This document shows positions 32,729 through 43,224 of a stretch of 64,000 bases of DNA, in pieces. The notes under the pieces were generated by a model. That model worked only from the letters and a program-made list of their open reading frames with translations. It was not told where the DNA came from and ran no database searches. Made by a program: the position numbers and the translations under genes. The DNA comes from Dioszegia crocea (Eukaryota; Basidiomycota; Tremellomycetes; Tremellales; Bulleribasidiaceae). Location of the stretch: assembly GCA_001600615.1 (NCBI GenBank), contig BCKK01000007.1, positions 124,001-188,000 of the forward strand. Reading direction: 5' to 3'. Every line of letters starts with the position of its first letter. The stretch's first letter is position 1.

Positions 32729-34662
32729 TCATAAAGTCGGTCCTCGGACCTGCCCCTCTCCAATCTTAGTCCACCCCATGACCGTCCCAACTTCCCCCTC
32801 AACCCCGACCTGTCCCTGTCTCTGTCCAGCCTCATGCCCACCCTCGTTCTCATCTGCACTCTCATTATCCCCGTTCCTCGTATCCAATCCAAAGAATGGC
32901 GCAATAGCAATATGTGCAACCCCCTTGAACATCTCCGCCAGTAGTGGCTTGAGTCGATCGCCAGATTGTACAAAGTCAGGCGAGGCGTTGAACTCCAGTA
33001 GAGTGACAGTAGGTAGAGGCAGGGTATCGGTAGGAGTAGAGGATGGGGATGATAATAGGAGGTCTACGCCGAAGATCTGCTGTCGTCAGCTCAGTCCACC
33101 ATCAGACCAGCCTCCCGACACAAATCTCTACTCACCTCAAACGCATTAGGCATCAACTGTAATCCAAAACTCCCACACTCAACCCCAGCTCTCACACTCT
33201 CCGCAACAACCTCCCCAACCTTCTCAAACGTCCCGTCCAACCACGTCTTATCCACCTTGCCCATACTCTCATATCCTCCATCGCCTAAATGAAGAGCTTG
33301 CCTCCCCTCCAACTCCCAGAAAAGCTTGACGAGGTGTTCATCCGGTATAGCCTGGCCAAGCTCGTTTGTCTGAAGACACGTATTGGTCAGGTGAGGTCGG
33401 AGTGCATCTTCGTCCCATCCTGCAGATGAGGTAGGGTGGGTGTAGGCTTCAGAAGAGAAGAGAGCGAGGAGGGTTCGAGAGAGATGGAGGGTGTAGGCGC
33501 CGGTGAGGAGGACGTAGGCTCTGAGGTGGAACTAAAGGTCAGCTTGGCGTCGCTGGATGAAGCCAGGATTAGCGGAGCTTACTTTGTTGCCTTGTGAAGC
33601 CATTGTGGGTTCGGATTCTTCTGGCTGTATATTGAATAACATTGGGCGAGGCATGTATTCCTGTAGTGATCAGTTCGAAGACGCACCTTCACTCTGTCTA
33701 GTACCTATGAACTAACCTGAATGACGAAATGCCTCAGTTGAGAAGTCATGATCCCCGTCCCGCCCTCTTCATCCTCATCATCCTCGTCCAGACTCAGCTT
33801 CGCGGTCTTCTCCACCATTCGGCGCTCAAACGATTCGATATCCTCCTCTTTGGTCCCGCCCAACTGATCCACAGCCTCATCGTCATCGTCGTCCTCGTCA
33901 TCCTCCTCCTCATCCTCATCCGAAGATGGCGGTTCAAACGCGGCAAATATGGCTCGTCTACAACTGCGTCAGCTTTGCTCACAAGGTCACCACCGAGTGT
34001 AACTCACAATTCCTCTTCGGTCGAAAACATCCTGATGCCCTGTGCGCGATCGGCAAATCCTGGTTTGAGGATATACCACCTTTCCAATCAGCCTCGACGC
34101 CCACATCAATCTTACACACATGGCAAACGTACCTCTTGTCCGCATCGCTCTTATCCTCATTCTCCCTCATTCCATCCGCGAGCTCATACAAATCATCCAT
34201 CAAGAGCTCATCCAGCTCATCGGCAAATTGCAAATCCACAACCCATCCTTTCGGCACACCACCATCTTTTAGCACACTGACCACGCCTCGATGATCACAC
34301 TTGGCGAGATACTCGCTGATGGTCAGGTGAAGCTGATGTTTCCGTATAAGGGCTTTACGATAAATGTACGAAGAGATTAAATGGGTTGAGGGTGATGCGT
34401 GGGGCTTATCGAACGAGATTAGATCGTAGTCTGCCCTAGAAGGTATCAGCTAGTATGATGAAGAAGGCATTGTCACTGACCATTGTAGTTGAAGTGGATT
34501 GTCATCATCTGGGGGCAAGAGAGACAAGGAGATGGAAGAGAGGCACGAAATTAGAGCTTTGACGATAAGAGATTGGGTGTAGGGCGATGGAAAAGACACA
34601 AAAGCCGTCAGAGGAGCCGACTTCTGGGTGGAGGGTACGATTGAGCTGCTATCTTCGGCCAT
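32729..34662 (-). CDS. Tubulin-tyrosine-ligase-like ATP-grasp protein (Pby1-like)
   Basis: The ATG at 34662 opens exon 1 (34662-34481). Splicing joins it to an exon starting WADYDLISFDKP, where the new phase restores the family reading. ATP-grasp/TTL motifs in order are WYILKPGFADRAQGIRMFS (nucleotide-binding Lys), FVIQEYMPRPMLFN, KFHLRAYVLLTG and VTLLEFNASPDF (metal-binding Glu and Asn). A strongly acidic insertion of about 35 residues (Asp/Glu runs, encoded near 33760-33920) lies between the first and second motif. The C-terminal 50 residues are Gly/Glu-rich and probably disordered. Fungal members include yeast Pby1, a P-body protein with a TTL domain. Whether this enzyme modifies tubulin is not shown. 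It is divergent to the aldo-keto reductase, with 330 bp between the starts. Confidence 0.85.
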
Positions 34663-34992
34663 GTCAAGCGTGAATATCGGGCTAATTGTATGTAGAGAAG
34701 AGATACAAGCGAAGATTTGAGGAATTAAGGAATGCGGAGTCGTGCCTGGATCTTCCGGCGGAAGTAAAAAGTCCAGAGGGGTTCCGGGGGACTTTTCCCG
34801 CTCCACTCTCAATTGGGATCAATTGCTTTGCAATTGCTTCATGCTGTTCAACATATACATCAACGAGTCATATAGTGTACTCTCGACCCTCAGCCTACGA
34901 TACTGAGACAATCTAGCGCATACTTCGCTAGAAGAATCAGCAAGCAAATCTCCCCGAGAGTCGCCCTTTTTACCGCATCACCAAAAGCAAAA
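34663..34992. promoter_or_regulatory. Divergent promoter region
   Basis: The 330 bp lie between the TTL-like and aldo-keto reductase start codons. The right end is a CAAAAGCAAAAATG leader. No TATA box is obvious. Confidence 0.45.
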
Positions 34993-36270
34993 ATGTCGAT
35001 TCAAACCGTTACTTCCCTTGATGGCCGAGTCAAGGTAAGTCCGGGCAGCGTGTCGGGATCCACTACTAGTGGTAATGACCCTGGGAGCAATGTGCTGATA
35101 TGATCAGATGCTTGATGGGAACACCATCCCTCAATTTGGCCTTGGTGTGTACGAAATGGATGATGAGCAGACGTACCAGGCTTGCAAGTGGGCTTTTGAG
35201 GCTGGGTACAAGCATGTCGATACTGCCGAGTGGTAAGCTGTGCTCCTCCCCCGACAGGAACAAAAGCTGACCACTTCCAAGGTATGAGAATGAAGGACCG
35301 AGCGCCCGGGCCATGTTGGACTACATGAGTGCGTTCAATGTCTGACGTTGCCATCGTTACTATCTGAACAGACGAGAAATGAAAGAAGCTGACACATTCT
35401 GTAGAAGAAACCAACACACCCCGATCATCCCTCTTCTTCACCTCCAAACTTAAGACCAACAGAGGGTACGATGAGACCTTGCGGGATTTACGAAACTCAC
35501 TCAAAGTCGCCGGATTGGATTATTTCGATCTATACCTAATGCACTCTGCAATCGGCGGACCGGAAATGCGGAAGAATGTCTGGAGGGCATGTGTCGATGC
35601 GCAAAAGGAAGGTCTTGTTAAGTCTATTGGCGTAAGTCCTCCCATCTGACCAAAAGTCGAGCTCGCCCTTCAAAGTCGACAAGGGAATTCAGCTGAACTC
35701 TGCAGGTTTCCAACTTCGGTACCAAGCATATCCAAGAATTCGTAGACCAAGGCGTTCCCTTGCCTACTGTGAACCAAATCGATCTACACCCATTTATGCG
35801 TCATCCCGATATTGTTGAAATTTGCCAGAAGCACAATATCCTACTTGAGGTGAGCTATAGCGATCAGACTATAGCGTCTGGATAAATCAGCTGACCAATA
35901 TAGGCATGGGGACCTCTTGCTCGGGCAATGCGATTCGATCATCCGTCCGTCCAGAAGATCGCCAAGGCGCACGGCAAAGACCAAGCTCAGATCATGTTGA
36001 GGTGGGGATTACAGCATGTGAGTGTCTCAGGCTCACAGATCTGTGTAAAGATGCTGATGGCAATCAGGGCACTATTCTCATTCCTAAATCTGTCTCTCAG
36101 GGTCGGATCGTGTCCAACAGCCAGATCTTCGATTTCGAATTGAATGAGGCTGAGATGGAGGAATTGAATGGGCTAGATGAGTACTTGGTGAGCTTACTGG
36201 CGCTCAGCGGGCGGACCACATAGCTGATAACATCTAGGTCACAGACTGGGATGTCGTCGATTGCGAGTGA
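34993..36270 (+). CDS. Aldo-keto reductase
   Basis: This is an NADPH-dependent carbonyl reductase with a TIM barrel. Eight exons (34993-35034, 35108-35232, 35282-35328, 35405-35631, 35706-35849, 35904-36017, 36068-36187, 36238-36270) total 852 nt and 283 residues. The catalytic tetrad is complete: D52 and Y57 (DTAEWY), K86 (FFTSKL) and H118 (LYLMHS). Other landmarks are IPQFGLGVYEM at the start, VSNFGTKHIQEF, VNQIDLHPF and the cofactor segment TILIPKSVSQGRIVSN. The length is typical of the fungal small AKR group related to 2,5-diketo-gluconate reductases. It has no targeting signal, so it is probably cytosolic. The exact substrate is not predictable. Confidence 0.93.
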
Positions 36271-36540
36271 GCGTAAAAATCAAAGAGGTACAATCATGCC
36301 TGGATTGCCTCATCGCTTCATCATAAACATGTATATATTGTTTAACGAGCAATTATGACAACTGGTCGACATTTTGCTGAATACCGTACATCCAAATACA
36401 AGTCCAGTCAAGGAGGAGTGAAAGAGTTATTGTATCTATACAAGAGAGATAAGAAGAAATCGTTAACCTAAGCGTTATCGTGTATCCAAAAGCTATATAC
36501 AACCATCATCACCCTTAGAATATCTCCCTCAAACATGACC

Positions 36541-38618
36541 CTACACGCTCGTCTCTCCCCGCTGTTCGCCTTGCTGGACTAATGGCGTCGTCTCTCCCAA
36601 CTCCCCATCCCCATCCCGTACCGCCATGTGCCTTCCAAACAACCTACCCCTCGTCTGACCCATCCATCGACTCGCCGCCCTACTTGCCGACCTCGCTTGC
36701 TCACCCCATCCCCCTCCCGCACCTTGCCCAAAATCTCCAGGGAGGGGTAAACCATCCACCGGTGTAAAGCGAATACCGACTTGAGGGGTTGATGAGCCCG
36801 GAGGTAATGTTACGTCCGCACGACAAGTTGGGCACTGGTCATTAGCCAACTGCATCCCCCCTCGTCAGGTAGAAAGGGAAACATACCAATTTTCTCCATT
36901 TCAGTAACCACTCATCGCATTCCTCTTTATGGAAAACATGCCCACACGGCAATATCCTCACGACATCACCCGGTTGAAACTCATCCATACAAATCGCACA
37001 CTCATCTTTGGAAAAATATCGTCTTTTGTGCGTGTGCGTGATTGTTCCACTGCTTTTTGTCCGTTGTTGACCATTCCGACTGGGTCCTGAACCAGATGCT
37101 GACGCCGTGGGAATTTCGAATGGATTGCTATCGTCCACTGCTGGAGGTGTAGGAATATCTTTATCAGAAATGGGCGGTAGACCACTGGCGGGGTGGGAAG
37201 GGCCAGATCGGGAAGGTGATCGCTGCGGAGATGGACGTGCCGTATGGGTACTTGAGTGAGACCCATCAGAACCAGTCCGATGGGGTGTATGTGTTGGATC
37301 GCCTGTATTGTTCGATGGTGAAGATAAGGGAGAGTCGTCTTTCTCCCAAACGATATCAGGCTGCCAGACCCTTTCGGGTAAAGAGAGAACGACCTGGGGT
37401 GGAGCACGATCTTGTTCTTTCTGCCTGTGGAGTTTAGGTTTGGGACATAGTCGGAGTTGATGGGTGGCTTACCTCGTTACTCGGATTCGGTGGATTGCGA
37501 TTGTGGCTAGTAAGAAACAACTTGGCATGAGGAGAGCAAAAGAGACCATCCCGCCTAGTGTGCTAATGGATCAGCGTCTGCTCTTCAATTTGCCGTCTTT
37601 CATCTGGAAATAGGTTGATTAGAGGATAAGAGGCCAACGGTGACTCACGCATTCTCATCCGCTCCATCTCCAATATCAATCCATATCCCCCCCGACCCAT
37701 CTTCTGAAGCCGCAGCATCATTAATCACATCCAATAAATCCAAATAAGCCGAGCGCGAAATGAACACAGAAGGAATATGGATATTTTCAGTATCCTCTAA
37801 TTCCATCAGCCAAATTCTCTACTTTCAAGCCGTAGCCGTGCGCCATAGACTGACCAGGTGAAAACATAGTAATCAACCCTCCAGTCCGCCTTCGTCCATC
37901 TTCCCTTTCTTCCCCTTCGGGAGCAGTATCACCTACAATAACAGCCGATGCACCCCTTTCTTGTGCCGCTTGAACTTTCGTGGCGAAATCACATCCTCCT
38001 CTTTCTACCAAAGCTATCCGTTTGGTTTTTCCTTTGGGGGGTTGCCATCGGATTGGAGGCCAGGCGGGGGGAAGACAGGCCTGCATGGGATGTGATGGTA
38101 GTTTGGGAGTGGTAGTGATGTGTGTAGAAGGAGGGTCGGAGAAGGAGGTTATGGGTGATAAGAAACCCGAGAGAGGTAAACGGGAGATTTGAGGTAAGTT
38201 CTGAGGGAAAGCAGCTGGTCGATGTGGATAGGTAAGGTTTCCGCTTGGTGCCTGAGAGATTTAATAAAGGAATCACCTCAAACATGGAGGATTGACTGGG
38301 ACAGAGACTTACATGTACTACGACTTCTCCTTCCCCTCCGAGCGCCATCCATCTCGCTAACCATCCTCGACCTGTCCCAGCTTGATCCAACCCTCCAGGA
38401 AGAGGTATTTCCAGCAAAACCCTTTCCTCGATCAAAGGCTGATCCTTGCTATCTCCGGGATTTACAGTCCTTACTTCAGGCAAATCGTATTGATCTAAAG
38501 CCGACGCACCCTGTGCGAAAGCATCGTCACTCGTCAGATCGGACTCGCGCATCGTCGTCGTCGTGGCCGCTAGGGCGGTGGCGAATCCAATCGCGAATAG
38601 ACATCGTGTTGGTCTCAT
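36541..38618 (-). CDS. PA-TM-RING ubiquitin ligase
   Basis: ATG 38618 starts a signal peptide (about 20 residues, CLFAIGFATALAA). A luminal PA domain follows with ALVERGGCDFATKVQAAQ and GASAVIVGD, and later IPSVFISRSAYLDLLD. One transmembrane segment (VSFALLMPSCFLLATIAI) leads to a cytosolic RING finger: DECAICMDEF, RILPCGHVFHKEECDEWL, then QCPTCRADV. The RING is split by an intron between KWRKL and LANDQCP. The tail is Gly/Arg-rich. Such enzymes sit in endosome, Golgi or vacuole membranes and sort membrane proteins by ubiquitination. The layout resembles the RNF13/GRAIL family rather than the multi-pass yeast Tul1. A central Ser/Asn-rich cytosolic linker precedes the RING. It is convergent with the aldo-keto reductase. 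Confidence 0.85.
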
Positions 38619-39225
38619 CGCCGATCGATCTTTGACAGATCTTCCAGCAGTGTCAGATAACTTGACAGGGAGCTTATCGTCTGCACAGCAGAGTAAAGAT
38701 GCGGCTATGAGATATAGATGTATAAGATGTGAAGCACAGAGATGTGCCAAAGGGGTCGCTGGGAAGCGCTTCGGATGTAACCGGCGGAGAATGAAGGTTC
38801 CGGGGGAGAACCACGTCTGGAGCCTAAGGAGGGCTACATCGCAGCAGTTCAGACGGTCGAGACATTTAACGTAGGAGCAGCTCCTCGTGCCTGGTCTATC
38901 TCGGCTTCGGAACTAGACCATTGACCCAAATCGTAATCCATATGATGCATCATCCATCCTACCCCAACCCTAAACCTAGACCAAAACCCCAATCAATCAT
39001 CTCGTAATCTATTGACGGTCTAAACACATCAGCATTTAACACCTAAGTAAGGCCCGGCGGAAAACTTACACAAGTGTCGCCTGAGTACCTTGGTGATGAT
39101 GGAAGTATCAGGGAAAGCCATAGTCTCGAGTGACTCGGCGTACTGATGTGTTAGCGTGGCTTTGAAGTAGGTCGGCTAGCCGCCAGATGTTACTCTCCCC
39201 AATTAAAGCCCCCTTCATCTCCCCA
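38619..39225. other. Intergenic region
   Basis: This is the promoter of the PA-TM-RING gene and the 3' flank of the PDB1 gene, both on the minus strand. A short C-rich patch (CCAACCCTAAACC) lies near 38963. No gene was found. Confidence 0.5.
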
Positions 39226-41773
39226 CTATACCCTCAACCTCATATTCCGCGCCCGCTCCAGATGCTTGCCCAAACTTAGACTTACAGGTGTAGGCACATC
39301 CGCACCTGTGATACGCTCTGGTGGCGCATCAAGGAAATCAAAAGCGGGGGATTCGCAAATCTGAGCAATGATTTCAGATCCCACACCGAAGGCTGTGTAT
39401 GTCAGCTAGGCTCCATGCGCATGATATCGACCAGGACAAAGTTTAACGCAGAAAAAGACGTATAGTGTTCAAATGACAATTTTGACGCGAAGTGCGAGGG
39501 ATGGAAACGAGGCCTGAAATCAAATAGGATCATTAGACGTACCTGGGAAACCACCCTCCACAGTGACGAGGTGTCCAGTCTTCTTGACTGACTTGATGAT
39601 GGTCTCAATGTCGAGAGGTCGGATTGATCTAGGGGAGTTAGCGGGGCCCTAGGGACATGATGATTTCCGGCCTATTGATGCTCTTCTCGCTTGCCTAACG
39701 CTTCTCCGCTGCTCAGGCCGATATTGTCTCCTTGCCTATAATACCCAACCCCGACCCAACCCCGACCCAACCCCGACCCAACCCCAAGCCAACCCCAACC
39801 AAGCCCCAACCAAACCCCAACCCAACCCTTACCCGACTTCAAATAGCAAACCCAGACTCACCTCAAATTAATAACCTCAACCTTAATACCTTCCTCCTTC
39901 TCTAAAATCTCTGCAGCTTCCAAACTGTGTGTAACCATTTTAGAATGGGCAACAACCGTCAAGTCCGTTCCTTCCTTCTCGACTTTGGCTTTACCGATTG
40001 GCAAGAGGAAATCTTCCGACATCTCTTCTTTGGTCATGGGGAATGAAACACCGTAGAGGAGTTCATTTTCGAGGAAACAGACCTGGGGGTTAGCGCGGGA
40101 ATATAGGGGAGAATTTGAGTGACGAAAGTGCAGAAGGGGGAAGGCGAAGGCGAAGGCGGAAGGCGGAAGGCATGGGGATGGGCAATGTAGCTTGGGGTTT
40201 TGTCAAGTTGTTCAAGCTAATCAAGAGGGGAAAGGAGAATCGCGCGTAGTGACGATGTTCAATTCCGATATGGTATGGATCGAGCCCAAACCCGTCCCAC
40301 CCACCCATCCAACCCAACCCAAACCAACCCAATCCTTCCCCAACGAACTCAATCTCACCCCAACCCCAAACCCAAGCCCAAAACTCGACTCACAGGGTTA
40401 GGATCCCTAATAGCAGCCTTCAAAAGCCCCTTACAGTCCGCAGCCGACCAAGGACTTATAACCTTCAAACCAGGTATAGATCCATACCACGCCGCGTAAT
40501 CTTGACTGTGTTGAGCGCCTACACCGGCTGCGGCACCGTTAGGACCTCGGAAGACGACGGGGCAAGGAACGTTGCCGCCTGACATGTAGTAGGTTTTACC
40601 GCCTGAATTGACTATTTGGTCGATTGCTTGCATGGCAAAATTCCAGGTCACTGCGGGTTAGTAGGTGCTTGTAGAAGAGGGTGGTATTGTGGGATTGGTT
40701 GGGTTGGACGAGCTGGTATGATGGGGATTTGGGAAGTGAGGAGAGGATAGGACGGATGGATAGTTTGGAGTGACAAGAGGGCAAGATGGAGTGTGAGATA
40801 TGAAAGCCCGAGGTCGGGCTCAAATTGGTGTAGTCATTCCGACCAAACCAGGGGGATGTAGGATGAGGAATGAAAGAAGGGTTGTGATGGATTGGAGCAA
40901 TGTTGAACTGAGTCCAGAGATGATGGTGAGAAACATCCAGGCGATGCGTTGTGTAAACGCGAAAGTAGGATAGCATCAGCCAACACTTACTGAATTCGCA
41001 AACGGGTCGGAGGCCTGCCAAACCGGCTCCAATGGCAATACCGGCGAAACCAGATTCGGTAATGGGGGTCTGCACCGTCAGCCAAGGTGCCCAGCCCCCA
41101 AGCATGCCAAAGTTCTGAATACGACGGAAGACAACAACTCACATCAATCACTCGGTCCTCTCCGAATTTGTCCAATAAACCTTTTGTGATCTGGGTCAAG
41201 TCAGCAAAGATGATAACGAGGCAGCAATATTTTGGCCCACCTTGTACGCTCCGTTGTATCGCGCGACTTCTTCACCTAGGATAAACACATTCTCGTCCCT
41301 GATCATTTCTTCCTCCATGGCGAGGTTGAGCGCTTCACGGACGGTCTGGGGATTAGCGCGTGGACACAATCGAAAAGAAGCCAAGGAGTCAGAGGTACGA
41401 CTGAGGTGGCATCCAGAGCCTCACGTAGAATCACTGGATCCTTGCCCACCCCCTTCCCTCGTCTCTGATGATCCCTTCCTCATAACCCAGTATTGATATC
41501 TCAACCTTAACCCCACCTCCCAATCCAGCCTGAACAACAAATGACACTAACCATACTTCCCCCACCCTCTTCCGAGCTCGCCTGCCGCCTTCCACCCTCA
41601 ACCAACAACCTCGACTCCCCCCTTCCGACCCTGGCCATCGGGGTCGACATCAACGCATTCTTCCCTGTCAATCTCGCGACAGAAGCCTTGGAAGAAGTAC
41701 TGAGAGGCGCGGCATTCGGTCGAAGGACACGAGCGACGGGCAAAGCTAGTCTTGCTAGAGATCGAGAGGCCAT
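39226..41773 (-). CDS. PDB1: Pyruvate dehydrogenase E1 component subunit beta, mitochondrial
   Basis: With E1-alpha this subunit forms the thiamine-diphosphate enzyme that decarboxylates pyruvate in the mitochondrial PDH complex. ATG 41773 begins a long Arg/Ser/Ala presequence ([17 protein letters not shown]). Splicing to [14 protein letters not shown] then gives the conserved body. Landmarks are [90 protein letters not shown] and [16 protein letters not shown]. The C-terminus is RARNMRLRV, near the usual length. Introns include 41551-41346 (206 nt), 40990-40651 (340 nt), 40393-40083 (311 nt) and 39861-39629 (233 nt), far longer than is typical here. Two contain G-rich repeat tracts. It is divergent to SEN15, with 318 bp between starts. 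Confidence 0.95.
39746..39832. repeat. Telomere-like C/G-rich repeat inside a PDB1 intron
   Basis: The plus strand reads a run of CCCAACCCCGACCCAACC-type units, about ten near-repeats of 9-12 bp. The transcribed strand is therefore G-rich (GGGTTGGGGTCGGG-like). It lies wholly within the 233-nt intron. Confidence 0.85.
40285..40384. repeat. Second C/G-rich tract inside another PDB1 intron
   Basis: Irregular CCCAACCC, CCCACCC and CCCCAAACCC units fill about 100 bp of the 311-nt intron. The transcript strand is G-rich with many GGG runs. Confidence 0.8.
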
Positions 41774-42091
41774 CTTTGCTGTATGCGTAAGAGATGTTGC
41801 TATCGGAACTCGAAAGTTGAATCTCAGAGCACAGAGCCGTTCCGCAGAGTGGGGACGGGGCGGAATCAGTTTAGGCTGGGCGGTAGACCACGTGGCAAGG
41901 TCGAGAGAGGCGGTACTTGCCGCCCATATATTGGTTTTACGTATTTATCCCGTCTCACTTGAGTCACGTGAGAGATTCCTTGGGCGGGCCGGCGGCAGGG
42001 GCCGCCTCGTCAACGGCTAGTCCACCGTCCACCAGAGCTGAAACCTTTCTAAAAGTTGCTATCCATACCATCAGATTGACATTAATTAGAT
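41774..42091. promoter_or_regulatory. Divergent promoter of PDB1 and SEN15
   Basis: The 318 bp lie between opposite start codons. No TATA box or repeated motif was recognised. The longer plus-strand ORF at 41541-42020 is mostly antisense to PDB1 exon 1 and is not supported. Confidence 0.45.
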
Positions 42092-42764
42092 ATGGTCCAG
42101 CAATCAGCGACAGGCTTAGCCTTATCGACAGCCAGCGCTCCGTTGAAGGCCACTCTCGAAGCTTGCCCTTTTCAGGCTGGATCTCTATATACCTCCTACA
42201 AGGATCTAGCTCTATGTGAGTGGCATCTCCCCTGACCTTGTCTTTCATTAAGGTATACACTGGGGGGAGCTCGAGCTTATACTACAGCTGTAGAATGGCA
42301 TGATCTCCGAACACTAGTCTTGCCAGGTACAGAATGGGCTGTAATCTTAGGGCACAAGAACCGCCAAGTAAGCCTAACTTACAGCTCGAGCCGCCCTATT
42401 TCCAAAACTAATGTACCAGGACCCGCTCCGCGTCGTACTACCTCTCCCACTCCACACCACCTCTCTCCGCCCCTCTGTCCTCAAAGCTGTCTTTGCGTCC
42501 TTGGCCACTTTGCCCCCATCCTCAATCCCATCGGCCGATGAAGCGCTCGTGCCTAGTGTCGAAGATGTCCAGTTGGAAATGGCACACCGGCGAGGCGAAC
42601 CCAATACGGCTATTCCGGAATCGGTGGTGGGTGAGAAGGCGGAGAGCTGTGAAGATGTAGATCGGGAAACGCTCTTTCTGGCCATTACGAGTTCGGACTC
42701 TACGGTTGTTTATTATAAGTTGACTAAGGGGATTAAGAAACCGGCGGATATTCCGGATGAGTAG
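42092..42764 (+). CDS. SEN15: tRNA-splicing endonuclease subunit Sen15
   Basis: Sen15 is a structural subunit of the heterotetrameric Sen2-Sen34-Sen54-Sen15 endonuclease that removes tRNA introns. Three exons (42092-42215, 42288-42367, 42420-42764) total 549 nt and 182 residues. The first intron is taken to 42287 because this restores YKDLALSVEWHDLRTLVLPG, as expected in the family. The C-terminal strand LAITSSDSTVVYYKLTKGI with the final KKPADIPDE tail is the most diagnostic part. A Pro/Ser- and Glu-rich loop of about 50 residues separates the two halves. It is convergent with the importin gene. Confidence 0.87.
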
Positions 42765-43224
42765 AGGGCGTATGGGTGGCGGGGGCTTAAGAGTAAACAC
42801 GGGCGATGGGAGGTGAATATCAAGGCGACGGAAAGGGATGGGAGTTGGCGGCAGGGCGGAAGGGAAAACAGCCGAGGGCAGGAGATCGACTTACGAAACC
42901 ATCAATCGTCGAGCGAAAATCCCTTACTTCACTCCCGCACTCCTATCCGCTTCACACAAACGTCTCTCACCCCCGGCCAACCTACAGACCCCTTTACACT
43001 TCCTAGCCCCACATGGCCCTTCGAGGTAGGGCGTGCGAGCTGGCACTGGCCGGCCGCAAGGCTAGATTGGCCGACAAGGCGATAGATAGCCGTAGAATAT
43101 GCACAACACAGGATATAGCATATGACTCTGCCAATCTTTCCAAAGCTCTATACGTGTAAAGTCCACTAATAAACCCCCCAGCCCATCTCTGAATCCCAAT
43201 CCATCTACACCCTCAACTCAGACA
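42765..43224. other. Convergent intergenic region
   Basis: This is the 3' flanks of SEN15 and of the importin gene. ORFs in the first 300 bp overlap in several frames and none looks real. Confidence 0.45.

Noticed and set aside
39746..40384. Possible telomere or subtelomere
   Set aside because: The C-rich repeats resemble telomeric DNA, but they are confined to introns of an intact PDB1 gene and are irregular.
41541..42020. Plus-strand ORF of 159 codons over the PDB1 start
   Set aside because: Most of it is antisense to the PDB1 presequence exon and its frame follows the codon bias of the opposite strand. It has no domain and ends just before the SEN15 start.
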